DNA of 64,000 nucleotides. It comes from Alloscardovia theropitheci. GTDB lineage: Bacteria > Actinomycetota > Actinomycetes > Actinomycetales > Bifidobacteriaceae. Shown piece after piece: positions 1 to 8,927 of this stretch. Position numbers and translations under genes: made by a program. Location of the stretch: NCBI RefSeq assembly GCF_004332295.1, contig NZ_RXLP01000002.1, positions 1 through 64,000 on the forward strand, given 5' to 3'. The notes beneath the pieces were generated by a model. That model was given only the letters and a program-made list of their open reading frames with translations, ran no database searches and was not told the DNA's origin. How positions within the stretch are numbered: the first letter of the stretch is position 1; each line of letters opens with the position of its first letter.

Positions 1-102
1 GCTGGTCAATTTTTAACCATTCAGTAATTCTTTTGTGCGAAACAGAGGCTATTTTTAGCCATTTTTCTAGGGTATTCTGTAACGTCAGTTAGAATATTTA
101 CT

Positions 103-819
103 GTGAGCGAACAACTACTAAATCCAAAAACCGCACCTCTCAGTGACATCATCGACCCTTCATGGGCACAAGCACTCGCTCATGTCGAGACACGTATTCA
201 CGATATGGGGAATTTCTTGCGAGCCGAGCACTCTCATGGAGTTCAAACCCTTCCACCGGCGTCAATGATTCTTCGAGCTTTCACATACCCTCTTAACTCC
301 ATAAAGGTCCTCATTGTTGGTCAAGATCCGTACCCAACTCCAGGACATGCTGTAGGTCTAAGTTTTTCCGTTTCTCCTGAGGTTTCTCCAATACCGAAGA
401 GCCTTATCAACATTTATAAAGAACTAGTAGATGACCTCCATGTACCCACACCATCCAATGGTGATTTAACGCCATGGGCTGATCAAGGCGTAATGCTGCT
501 CAACCGATCACTAAGCGTGAGAGCTGGAAGCGCAAATTCGCATCAAGGTAAGGGATGGGAAATTATTACCGAAGCAGCAATTACAGCACTTAACTCAAGA
601 ACGGACGCAACAGGTAAACCTCTTCCCCTCGTTGCGATCTTATGGGGAAGTAATGCTCGCAGTCTCAAGCCGCTTCTCACTAACGCGACTATTATTGAGT
701 CAGCTCATCCAAGTCCGTTATCCGCATATCGAGGTTTCTTCGGTTCTCGCCCATTCTCACGGGCCAATGAAGCACTTATCAAACAAGGCGCCACACCTAT
801 TAATTGGCAACTACCTTAA
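103..819 (+). CDS. ung: Uracil-DNA glycosylase (family 1)
   Basis: Removes uracil from DNA by cleaving the N-glycosidic bond, starting base excision repair in the cytoplasm. The 238-residue protein has the usual length of the family. It carries the water-activating motif GQDPYP with the catalytic Asp, the uracil-contacting LLNRSLSV segment, and the minor-groove loop [18 protein letters not shown] that holds the second catalytic His. The start is a GTG with no strong ribosome-binding site, so the exact N-terminus is uncertain. The gene stands alone: it is followed by about 190 bases of A+T-rich intergenic DNA before the MoxR operon. No anomalies seen. Confidence 0.96.
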   Translation: MSEQLLNPKTAPLSDIIDPSWAQALAHVETRIHDMGNFLRAEHSHGVQTLPPASMILRAFTYPLNSIKVLIVGQDPYPTPGHAVGLSFSVSPEVSPIPKSLINIYKELVDDLHVPTPSNGDLTPWADQGVMLLNRSLSVRAGSANSHQGKGWEIITEAAITALNSRTDATGKPLPLVAILWGSNARSLKPLLTNATIIESAHPSPLSAYRGFFGSRPFSRANEALIKQGATPINWQLP

Positions 820-1011
820 TACTATTCGTTTGGATCTCTTCGTTTGAGTACATTACACAACGATTTACCACTCTAAAAATTGTCCAGAAATCATTTGCGA
901 ATTGCTTATATATTGGTATACATATGTAGATATTGCAGATATAGTGTGCAGATTGCTTTGCAGTTAGCGCAAAAATTCGTACATATGCACGTTATACCCT
1001 AAGGTTGAACT

Positions 1012-2106
1012 ATGGCACTTTTTTCAGATACACCGCAAAATTCGCTCAATTCAATTCCCCCTGTACCCCGTACAGGTACCAGCGCTCATACTGCTGGAAG
1101 CACACTGTCAACTCCTAGCACACCTGAAAATCCGAAGCGCGCTATGCAATTAGCTCAACGTATGCGCGAACGTTTTTCACAAGGCCTTGTAGGACAAGAA
1201 AATTTACGTGAATCCTTAATCGTTACTTTGATAGCGGGCGGACACATCCTTATCGAATCCGTTCCAGGATTAGCAAAGACTACTGCTGCACGTCTTCTGG
1301 CTTCATGCGTTTCAGGAACATTCAAGCGTATCCAATGCACTCCCGATCTCATGCCTGCTGACCTCGTCGGCACACAGGTTTTTGATTTCGCAACTCAAAA
1401 GATGATTACTCAAATTGGCCCTGTTCATGCCAATATTGTCCTTCTTGATGAAATTAACCGCTCAAGTGCAAAAACCCAATCAGCGATGCTCGAGGCCATG
1501 GCAGAAGGAGCAACCACTATCGGCGGCGAGCGTATCGCTCTTCCACAACCTTTCATGGTTATTGCTACACAAAACCCGGTTGAAGAAGAGGGAACATATA
1601 ATCTTCCTGAAGCTCAGATGGATCGATTCATGATGAAGACAGTTATGACGTATCCGACAGCCGCCCAAGAAGTAAATATGCTCTCTATGCTGAGCAATCA
1701 GACCAGCGATAGCATGTCATTCGATAATGATCCAACTCATACAATTTCTTTAAGCGATGTAACATACTTGCGAAGCGCTGCTCGAAGTGTTCACGTCAGT
1801 GACGATATTAAAAAGTATGTCGTTGATCTTATCTCAACCTCGCGTGGTGCAGGCTTTCATCCTATCAAGGGTCTCTCCTCGCTCGTTCGATTAGGCGCAT
1901 CTCCTCGTGCTTCCATTAGCTTAGTTCGAGTAGCACAAGCACAAGCTTTGATGAGTGGTCGCGACTACGTCATCCCTGAGGATGTGAAATCACATGTTCA
2001 TGACGTATTGCGACACCGTATTCTTATGACTTTTGAAGCACTCGCTGATGGTATTAGCGCAGATCAGGTAATTGACACTATCGTATCGACCGTTCCAGTT
2101 CCATAA
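1012..2106 (+). CDS. MoxR-family AAA+ ATPase
   Basis: A cytoplasmic AAA+ ATPase of the MoxR/RavA group, thought to act as a chaperone that matures membrane or metal-dependent complexes together with VWA-domain partners. Visible motifs are a Walker A of the form VPGLAKTT (about residues 84-91), a Walker B NIVLLDEINRSS, the sensor segment IATQNPVEEEGTYNLPEAQ, and the C-terminal lid helices. The first 40 residues are a Ser/Thr/Pro-rich extension. It heads a gene set (DUF58, small membrane protein, two VWA proteins) that is the usual MoxR neighbourhood. A 198-base gap separates it from the DUF58 gene. Confidence 0.93.
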   Translation: MALFSDTPQNSLNSIPPVPRTGTSAHTAGSTLSTPSTPENPKRAMQLAQRMRERFSQGLVGQENLRESLIVTLIAGGHILIESVPGLAKTTAARLLASCVSGTFKRIQCTPDLMPADLVGTQVFDFATQKMITQIGPVHANIVLLDEINRSSAKTQSAMLEAMAEGATTIGGERIALPQPFMVIATQNPVEEEGTYNLPEAQMDRFMMKTVMTYPTAAQEVNMLSMLSNQTSDSMSFDNDPTHTISLSDVTYLRSAARSVHVSDDIKKYVVDLISTSRGAGFHPIKGLSSLVRLGASPRASISLVRVAQAQALMSGRDYVIPEDVKSHVHDVLRHRILMTFEALADGISADQVIDTIVSTVPVP

Positions 2107-2304
2107 AACCCATAACTTCGCGTACCGCAACTCATAATGAGCGTTGGGCATGATTCGTCTAGATTGCCTCGGTTTCCTTACAACAGAGCGCACATTATGA
2201 GAACTGACCGCATGAACGATACATCATTGGTCATATTGCATATTCCGTCATAAATACGCACCGACACAGCACAAAGCACATAACACACAGCCAAAGGATA
2301 TTTA

Positions 2305-3300
2305 GTGGTAGCACATACGACATCCGATCCCATTCGCAGAAAGATTGAGGCATTAGGACCTCGATTGACTCTTCCAATTGTGAGAAAAGCTATGGGAATC
2401 GTCGAGGGAGAGCATCACAGCAATCGTCGCGGTTCAGGCTACGATTTCCTCGATCTGCGTCCGTATGTGATTGGTGACGAATCGCGTGCAATTGATTGGA
2501 AAGCGAGTGCACGCGCAGGTCTTCCAATTGTTGCGTCAAAAGAACACAACGCTACGAGCAACGTGTGGATGCTTATTGATACCGGTAGAGAATTAACAGG
2601 GAGCACTCCATCAGCAGAGCGACAAATTGATGTAGCGATGAATGCGCTGCGCATGTTCGCGATGCTCTCTCTAAAGCGCGCGGACAATGTGAATTTTGTT
2701 GTTGGTAATTCGCATTCGATAACCCGAATGCCATTTTCGGGCGGATATCTCGAATGCGATGCACTGCTTGATAATATTGCACACCATCCCATGCCTTATG
2801 CAAGCGATTGGGAGTCAATGCTTGATTATGCGCGGCATATTCGCGATAAATATTCCCTCATTATCATGGTCACTTCAGATACATCATGGAATGATACATC
2901 TTTAGAAACCGTAGGTCTTTTAGCACAAACTCATCCGATTGTCGTCATAAATGTGACATCGGTCAATCCCGCTGAAAGTTTTACGCGCTTCGATGCTGTT
3001 TATGATGGTCTTACGGGTAAAAGAGTGCCAGCTTTTATGAGAAATACCGTAGTGAGAGATGAAATTAACGTATCCCGGCATATGACAGTACATGAATTAG
3101 ATCACCAGTTAACGTCTAAGGGTGCGACTCTCTTTAACGCTGATTCGAGCGAATCTATGTTTAATGAATTCGTCCACCGCATTTCGTTAGCTCATTCTTC
3201 CTCTACACGCGCTCTTTCTGTTGCTAAAGTTTCGGCTAACACAGCAAGCTTGGCAAGCACAGCGAACTCAATAAATGCAGGAAACGAGGTTGCTGCATAA
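2305..3300 (+). CDS. DUF58 domain protein of the MoxR operon
   Basis: A 331-residue DUF58 protein, the standard partner of MoxR ATPases; its biochemical role is not established. The DUF58 signature is clear near residues 45-80: RGSGYDFLDLRPYVIGDE followed by SRAIDWKASAR. The rest looks like a VWA-like fold with the segment NVWMLIDTGREL where a MIDAS motif would be, but without the full DxSxS. No membrane segment is obvious. The GTG start is supported by AAAGGA 7 bases upstream. Its stop codon overlaps the next start by one base (TAATG), showing translational coupling. Confidence 0.9.
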   Translation: MVAHTTSDPIRRKIEALGPRLTLPIVRKAMGIVEGEHHSNRRGSGYDFLDLRPYVIGDESRAIDWKASARAGLPIVASKEHNATSNVWMLIDTGRELTGSTPSAERQIDVAMNALRMFAMLSLKRADNVNFVVGNSHSITRMPFSGGYLECDALLDNIAHHPMPYASDWESMLDYARHIRDKYSLIIMVTSDTSWNDTSLETVGLLAQTHPIVVINVTSVNPAESFTRFDAVYDGLTGKRVPAFMRNTVVRDEINVSRHMTVHELDHQLTSKGATLFNADSSESMFNEFVHRISLAHSSSTRALSVAKVSANTASLASTANSINAGNEVAA

Positions 3301-3905
3301 TGATTCATTTACCATCTTTCGCGCAAAATGTCACTATACTTCCGCTACGTAGTTTGAATATTCGTGAACTTAGTTTTCATGGCATCCCTCAAGCTGCCAC
3401 ATTTAACCAGACACCGTCCAGCGTATTTAATACGTCTATGCTCCTTATCGTTCTTGGAATTGTTCTTGCTCTTGCAATTGCTTGCATTATCATTGCTGTT
3501 ATTCTATTTCTTCCTGCTCGTGCGAAAGAACGTAAAGTTGTTCAATCATCACGACATGACAATGCCACTTATAAGGCACAGGTACGCGATGTCGAGACCG
3601 AGTATACTGCAGGCGATATTAGTAAACAAGAAGCTTACCGACGACTTGCTGAAATCGCACGTCAATTTGCTTCTGATCGACTTGGAATTGATGTCACATC
3701 ACACACGCTCACCGATTTGGCACAATCATCTCAGATTTCACCCGCTCTCAAGAATTCTCATGGATTAAATCTCTTGCGCACAACTATTGAGGCATTATAT
3801 CCACCCGAATTTGCTTTCGAAGCAACTCACACGCGCAGTGCCAGCACCACAGTAATAGAAGCTTGTGGCTGGGTTGATGCACTTATCGAAAGGTGGGACG
3901 ATTAA
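3300..3905 (+). CDS. Single-pass membrane protein of the MoxR/VWA operon
   Basis: I do not recognise a named family. The 201-residue protein has one strong hydrophobic segment at about residues 47-70 followed by a basic stop-transfer stretch (ARAKERK) and a soluble, charged, mostly helical tail. By position it corresponds to the small membrane component often found between DUF58 and the VWA genes in Bat-type operons. It overlaps the DUF58 gene by one base and its stop overlaps the next gene's ATG by one base, so it is almost certainly translated as part of the same complex. Confidence 0.8.
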   Translation: MIHLPSFAQNVTILPLRSLNIRELSFHGIPQAATFNQTPSSVFNTSMLLIVLGIVLALAIACIIIAVILFLPARAKERKVVQSSRHDNATYKAQVRDVETEYTAGDISKQEAYRRLAEIARQFASDRLGIDVTSHTLTDLAQSSQISPALKNSHGLNLLRTTIEALYPPEFAFEATHTRSASTTVIEACGWVDALIERWDD

Positions 3906-5068
3906 TGAATACATTCCTCACCTCACTACAGACATTCTTACCGACACGGCTTACCTGGCCTATTGCCGGTCTACTATTTACCTTTGTCATTCTTCTCGCT
4001 ATCATCATTGCTCGCTACATTGTTACACGTTTAGAACATCGTGATGAAGAATTGGAAAGCTCCGAATCTACTGATACTGATATAGCTACTGATACTGATA
4101 TTCAAAGGCCTAGAGCCGATTCCGCACGTGACGCTTTTGTCTTCAACATCGAAAATGATTACCTCGGATCAGATGCCTCACGCTTTGTATCACGATATAA
4201 ACGAGGAAGCATCATTGCTGTTATAACTCTTGTGGTAAGCATTCTTTGCGCGAGTTTGCTCGTATCACGCCCTTCAACAATTAATCCTCAGCAAGCAAAT
4301 AATTCGTCTCGCGATATCATTCTATGCCTGGACGTCTCAGGGTCAGCATTGGCGTATGATCGGCAAATTATTGCTGCCTACTCACAACTCGTAAATAATC
4401 TTCACGGCGAACGCATCGGGCTGAGTATCTTTAACTCTACTTCTAAAACTGTTTTCCCTCTTACAGATGATTATTCTGTTATTTCGAATCAGCTCAATCA
4501 TGCGTATGATTTGCTCAGTAGAGTGCAAACTCAAGAGTCTATTGACGCTATGAGCGACGAGCAATATCAAGAAGTAAATGATTGGCTTCATGGAACGCAA
4601 AACGTTGAAAATTCAACATCCTTAATTGGCGATGGATTAGTTTCCTGCACTATGATGCTACCTCAATTAGAAAATTCGTCAGCACGCAATGCTCGAAGCG
4701 CCTCAATCGTTTTAGCCACGGATAATGTGCCATCAGGTAAACAAACATTTACACTTGATGAAGCATTACAAATCGCTCATCAGGCACGAATTAATGTGGA
4801 CGCTTTATACGTCGGTTCAAACCAAACAAGTAACTCTCAAGAAGCACAAGACATGAGAACCGCTATTGAAGCTAATGGTGGCACTTATGTCGATCTAAAT
4901 GCCAACGACACCGTCGAAGACATAGTTCGTGATATCACTTCTACCAAATCTGGACCGCAGCTTCACGACGATTCCAGCAGCCTTATTGACGCACCAGGCT
5001 TAATCGTTCTCATCTCTATCATTGCGCTATTAGTATTCGTGATTGCTGCAGGAAGGATACGTCGATAA
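3905..5068 (+). CDS. VWA-domain membrane protein (BatA/BatB-like)
   Basis: A membrane-anchored von Willebrand factor A protein expected to work with the MoxR ATPase, probably in an envelope-associated complex. Topology: membrane segments near residues 16-37 and 102-122, a VWA domain from about 135 to 340, and a C-terminal membrane segment (residues 360-384). The MIDAS metal site is intact (LDVSGSA). I chose the ATG at 3905 because the upstream GTG at 3893 lies inside the likely ribosome-binding site GAAAGGTGG and the ATG gives the TAATG overlap used throughout this operon. Residues 45-70 form an acidic linker with a repeated TDTDIAT. Confidence 0.87.
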   Translation: MNTFLTSLQTFLPTRLTWPIAGLLFTFVILLAIIIARYIVTRLEHRDEELESSESTDTDIATDTDIQRPRADSARDAFVFNIENDYLGSDASRFVSRYKRGSIIAVITLVVSILCASLLVSRPSTINPQQANNSSRDIILCLDVSGSALAYDRQIIAAYSQLVNNLHGERIGLSIFNSTSKTVFPLTDDYSVISNQLNHAYDLLSRVQTQESIDAMSDEQYQEVNDWLHGTQNVENSTSLIGDGLVSCTMMLPQLENSSARNARSASIVLATDNVPSGKQTFTLDEALQIAHQARINVDALYVGSNQTSNSQEAQDMRTAIEANGGTYVDLNANDTVEDIVRDITSTKSGPQLHDDSSSLIDAPGLIVLISIIALLVFVIAAGRIRR

Positions 5069-6114
5069 TGTCACTAGTTTTTATTCCTGTATTCGGATGG
5101 GTGCTCTCATCAATTGTCATCATTGTCATACTGGCTACGATTACTTGGCATACCGTAAAATTTACGCGCTCACGCGTCTATAACGATGCAACTGTATGGA
5201 TGCTTGCACGTCGCTGGATATTAGCTGTTGTGGCTATTGTGATGATTCTGGGGCCAAGCACGTATACATCTTCAACAATACGCGCAGTCAATGCAACGGA
5301 CGTTTTTATTGCTGTCGATGTAACAGGATCGATGGCGGTCGCCGATGCTCAGTATGGCTCTAGACAATCTATTACGCGAATTCGCGCTGCGCGTGATGCG
5401 GTACACGATATTACGGATCACTATCCTGACGCGAATTTCTCAGCTATTACTTTTGGAGCTAGTTCAACCGTCTCTGTTCCGCTTACGCCAGATTCACGTG
5501 CAATCCAAACTTGGGCAGATACTTTACGAACTGAGCCGACTAATGTTTCTACTGGTTCAAGTCTTGATTCACCTTTAAATCTTTTGACTACAACTATGAG
5601 TCAGACGCAAAAGAGCCATCCTGAAGATACGATTATTTTGTATATTATTACTGATGGTGAGCAAACCACTGGTGAAGCAGTTAAGAGTTTTTCCGGGCTG
5701 CGTGCGTATACAAAAAACGCCGTTATTATTGGCGTAGGATCTCAAGAAGGTGGCCGCATTCCTCAATCTTCTTCAGGTATTTCTGTCTCCGATACAGTTT
5801 CTGAGATTAGCCAGGCTAATAGTTGGGTACAAGATCCAGACACAGGCAGTGATGGAATTTCTCAGATGAGTGAAAGTAATTTGCAAACAATTGCTGATCA
5901 AGTATCGGGAACATATGTGCATACGGATAGCACGACAACTCTTAAGAATGCACTCTCTGAGGACTCTTCTGATAGATATCGCCTCATTACGACTACTCGT
6001 CAAACTACACGACCGGTTTCTCTTATATGGTCAGTGGCGATTATCTTTACCATTATCGGATTATGGGAATTGTTTGCTTGGATGTTCACTTCACGAAAGT
6101 TGCTGACATTATGA
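5068..6114 (+). CDS. VWA-domain membrane protein (BatA/BatB-like), second copy
   Basis: A second VWA protein, 348 residues, with two N-terminal membrane segments (about 8-30 and 48-68), a VWA domain with an intact MIDAS (AVDVTGSM at about residue 82, with the TGSSLDSP segment supplying the conserved Thr), and a C-terminal membrane segment at about 315-340. It starts one base inside the previous stop codon (TAATG). Two adjacent VWA proteins downstream of MoxR and DUF58 is the classical BatA/BatB arrangement; the domains probably pair in the membrane with exposed VWA domains. Confidence 0.89.
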   Translation: MSLVFIPVFGWVLSSIVIIVILATITWHTVKFTRSRVYNDATVWMLARRWILAVVAIVMILGPSTYTSSTIRAVNATDVFIAVDVTGSMAVADAQYGSRQSITRIRAARDAVHDITDHYPDANFSAITFGASSTVSVPLTPDSRAIQTWADTLRTEPTNVSTGSSLDSPLNLLTTTMSQTQKSHPEDTIILYIITDGEQTTGEAVKSFSGLRAYTKNAVIIGVGSQEGGRIPQSSSGISVSDTVSEISQANSWVQDPDTGSDGISQMSESNLQTIADQVSGTYVHTDSTTTLKNALSEDSSDRYRLITTTRQTTRPVSLIWSVAIIFTIIGLWELFAWMFTSRKLLTL

Positions 6115-6725
6115 CTTTATCTAAAACTTCGACCTCTGCTACTGTTCATCCGAACAGTAAAGAGAATCCAGCCCATGCACAGAAATGCCGCGGCTCGCTT
6201 CTGTCCCGCGTTAGCACAATTATTGCAGCAATTCTCCTTAGTTGCGCTGGAATCATTGTAATAGTCAATGTACTCATAGCAAGTACATATAACCAGGCAA
6301 CTGAGCAGCTTAATACTGCAATCTCTCAGTATTCTCAGAGCAATCCTGATCTAGAGCTTCTAGCTGCGAATCAAGCTCAAACTGACTCACAATTTTCCGA
6401 TGCTGCTTCATTGCAGTGGCTGCAGATTCCCTCTCTTCGCGATGCCGTCAGACATAATAAATCCGTGTCAGAGGCGTTAACTAAACAGATTAATGACGAC
6501 CTCAATGCGGGTAATGATTCCAACGGTAATTCTTCAGATTCGACTAACGCATCTTCGCAATCTTCTAATTCTTCAAGTTCTTCAAACTCGCAGTCGTCAG
6601 ATAATTCGAATAGCCTTGATGCGGATGTTCAAGAAAGAATGAAGACCTTAACGGATAATAATTCGACGAACCAGCAAGAGTACAATCCGCAACAGCCTAA
6701 GACAACTACACGAAAGCCATGGTAG
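6111..6725 (+). CDS. Membrane protein with Ser/Asn-rich tail, end of VWA operon
   Basis: I do not recognise the family. The start at 6111 forms an ATGA overlap with the preceding VWA stop, so the upstream in-frame ATG at 6027 is unlikely. The 204-residue product has one hydrophobic segment (about residues 30-55), a helical periplasmic-type region, and then a low-complexity stretch rich in Ser and Asn (about residues 135-170), followed by a Gln/Asn/Pro-rich end. Such tails are typical of exported cell-wall-spanning linkers. It is the last gene of the operon and is followed directly by a strong hairpin. Confidence 0.75.
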   Translation: MTLSKTSTSATVHPNSKENPAHAQKCRGSLLSRVSTIIAAILLSCAGIIVIVNVLIASTYNQATEQLNTAISQYSQSNPDLELLAANQAQTDSQFSDAASLQWLQIPSLRDAVRHNKSVSEALTKQINDDLNAGNDSNGNSSDSTNASSQSSNSSSSSNSQSSDNSNSLDADVQERMKTLTDNNSTNQQEYNPQQPKTTTRKPW

Positions 6726-6757
6726 TTACTCATACTCTTCTTGCTCGTACTCTTCTT

Positions 6758-6803
6758 AGATGGGTGTTTTATTACGGCATTCGCAATAAAACACCCATCT
6801 TTC
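6758..6803 (+). terminator. Rho-independent-type terminator after the VWA operon
   Basis: Perfect 16-bp inverted repeat (6758-6773 with 6785-6800), an 11-base loop and a short run of T. It ends the MoxR-VWA operon. Confidence 0.85.
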
Positions 6804-6901
6804 ATATTGCGTAGTCACTAGACAAACCGGAGTTTTTCCACATTCGTTCACATTAATTTTTTAGTTCGTTCCATACAGATTATCCGTGTAACAATAAAAA
6901 C

Positions 6902-7324
6902 ATGACTCGTACATATTTCGAAAGATCTTTAGGAATTTCACCACAATTTCCGCTTACGATTGATAGCAACCAAGCTTGCGTAGCTAATAATGGGGACGAT
7001 GCTTCTAGTGCGCGTACATTGGATCAGTTTGAGAAAGATAAATTTCGTCTAATCCTTCAAACTACTGGACAATTACACATGGAAAATACATGTACATGCG
7101 CGCAATTATACGAGCAAACTCGCTACGTTACATTAAGCGCACACTGTCTTGCGTTATCAACTCTTTCTGATATCAATAATGCGCTGCAACGATGTATAGC
7201 AGTGCATTGGGATGGAATTGCTGGTGAAAATTTCAAAAATAAGTGTAGAGAAATCGCAAGCTTAGCTATTCATTGCAGTGAAGAAATTCAATCTATTCAA
7301 TCTCGTTATATAACGGATGGGTAA
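6902..7324 (+). CDS. WXG100-like small protein
   Basis: A 140-residue protein without a signal peptide or membrane segment. The C-terminal half is helical and carries a WDG turn (Trp-103) followed by IAGENFKNKCREIA, matching the helix-WxG-helix layout of the ESX/WXG100 superfamily of type VII secretion substrates. The N-terminal 40 residues are extra relative to a minimal 100-residue WXG100 protein. It lies just upstream of a lipase-like protein that itself has a helical N-terminal region, an arrangement common for type VII effectors and their small partners. The assignment rests on the motif and context only. Confidence 0.5.
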   Translation: MTRTYFERSLGISPQFPLTIDSNQACVANNGDDASSARTLDQFEKDKFRLILQTTGQLHMENTCTCAQLYEQTRYVTLSAHCLALSTLSDINNALQRCIAVHWDGIAGENFKNKCREIASLAIHCSEEIQSIQSRYITDG

Positions 7325-7493
7325 AATACAGCAAAACTCATACAGTTTGTGTTTCCTTGGACTGTTTGATTTCAGAACTTATTTCGTTGGTTTCCATGCG
7401 TACCGCGCAAAACGTCTGAACGCATGTCTTCTCATCCTTCCTCATGTCTTCTCATTACTCCCCCCATTCGCATTACAAAATGGAAGTGTTCGT

Positions 7494-8885
7494 ATGGATT
7501 CACACACATTTACGTCAGCATACATATACGGTGGCGTGACTCACATTGAAGACCCTGAAGAAATTAATGAGTTAGCATGTATACTGACCAGTTTCTCAGA
7601 AAAGCTCATTGATGCGGCTAGTGCTTATGCGCAGTGTTATTCCTATGCACATAATCAGCTCGCTGTATTGTCTAACTGCGTAGCTCCCACTCACATACAC
7701 ACTTACGATATAAAAACAGCACGTCTACTTCAAGATAGCGACCAATTGCGCACTGTCTTGACAGATATCGCAGATAGGACCCGCAATATTACCGACAATC
7801 TTGAGAGGAGTCTTGATATATACTCTCATGCCGAAGCTGAGACATCTCGGATACTTCAATCGCTTGTCACCCTTGCCATGGGGATTTCTCCACTCCCCAT
7901 GGCTTTAGCTCTCAGCGGTTGGAGCATATCACAAGAAGCTAGTTCGAATAGGGGCTCTTTTCAAGGCTTTCTTACGAATAATGCACAAGCTCAGCAAAGC
8001 GTTCTTCAAGGAATTGGCGATAACGTTTCCCAGGGAAACGGTATCCCCGGAGCAGCTCAAGCACTTTCTCCCGTCGCACGTATGGCACGCACTGTGTATC
8101 AGGGTAAAAGTCTAGAAGTCAATCCAATTACTGTGCATAAGCCACTCCCCCAATCGCACAGTCTTTCCGACAGTCTCAGTAATCTTGAACGTCTTTCCAT
8201 AGGACAGCCCGGTAACAGTTACGCCACTATTTCTATCCAACGCTATACCCATAGTGATAATACTCATTCATGGATAGTCACCATCCCGGGAACCGATGGG
8301 CATAAAGATTCGCCTTTTGGTTGGGCGCAAAACATTAATCTCATGGCATCACATGCCTCCACTCGGGCTCAGGCAGAAAGTCAACAAGCAGTGCTTCAAG
8401 CCATGACTCAAGCTGGAATTAAAGAAACCGATGAGGTCGCACTCATCGGCCATTCACAAGGAGGAATCGTCGCAGCTTCTATCGCAAGCGATAAGACTGT
8501 CCCCTATAAGATTTCTCATGTGGTTACAGCGGGGTCGCCGGTAGCTAATCACCCAATCGATACACAGAAAACTTGGGTTACAAGTATCGAAACTGACCAT
8601 GAATTAGTATCTAACTTAGATGGAAAGAATAATCCTTCCCATCCGCATTGGTTAACAATTCGTGGGAAAATAACAGATTCACCATCGGCTGCGCAATCCA
8701 GTCATGTTCCATTTTCAACACCTAAACATGAACTGTCTCATGGTATGAACTATCACGTAGCCACATATCGGAACGCACTTGAGCTCGATAGTGATGGGCT
8801 GAACGAGCATAATGAGCACTTTCGCAAGTTTACAGAAGGGAAAATGGATGAGAATTTGTATTTCACATGTCGAATTTATGAATAA
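7494..8885 (+). CDS. Alpha/beta-hydrolase (lipase-like) with helical N-terminal region
   Basis: The C-terminal half is an alpha/beta hydrolase: the nucleophile elbow GHSQGG places the catalytic Ser at about residue 321, with DHELVSNLDG as likely Asp region and HGMNYHVATY near the end supplying the His. The substrate is unknown; lipid or ester hydrolysis is likely. Residues 1-130 are long amphipathic helices, like the N-termini of LXG/WXG-type exported proteins. No signal peptide is seen. I chose ATG 7494, which has GGAAG upstream; the reading frame is open back to 7317, but that part does not look like protein. It follows the WXG100-like gene and is probably functionally linked to it. Confidence 0.7.
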   Translation: MDSHTFTSAYIYGGVTHIEDPEEINELACILTSFSEKLIDAASAYAQCYSYAHNQLAVLSNCVAPTHIHTYDIKTARLLQDSDQLRTVLTDIADRTRNITDNLERSLDIYSHAEAETSRILQSLVTLAMGISPLPMALALSGWSISQEASSNRGSFQGFLTNNAQAQQSVLQGIGDNVSQGNGIPGAAQALSPVARMARTVYQGKSLEVNPITVHKPLPQSHSLSDSLSNLERLSIGQPGNSYATISIQRYTHSDNTHSWIVTIPGTDGHKDSPFGWAQNINLMASHASTRAQAESQQAVLQAMTQAGIKETDEVALIGHSQGGIVAASIASDKTVPYKISHVVTAGSPVANHPIDTQKTWVTSIETDHELVSNLDGKNNPSHPHWLTIRGKITDSPSAAQSSHVPFSTPKHELSHGMNYHVATYRNALELDSDGLNEHNEHFRKFTEGKMDENLYFTCRIYE

Positions 8886-8927
8886 ATTTATGTTGTAAGC
8901 GTTTATGGCATGACGTAGGCTAGGAAT

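Noticed and set aside
7317-7493. N-terminal extension of the lipase-like gene
   Set aside because: The frame is open, but the encoded residues are unlike the rest and ATG 7494 has a ribosome-binding site.
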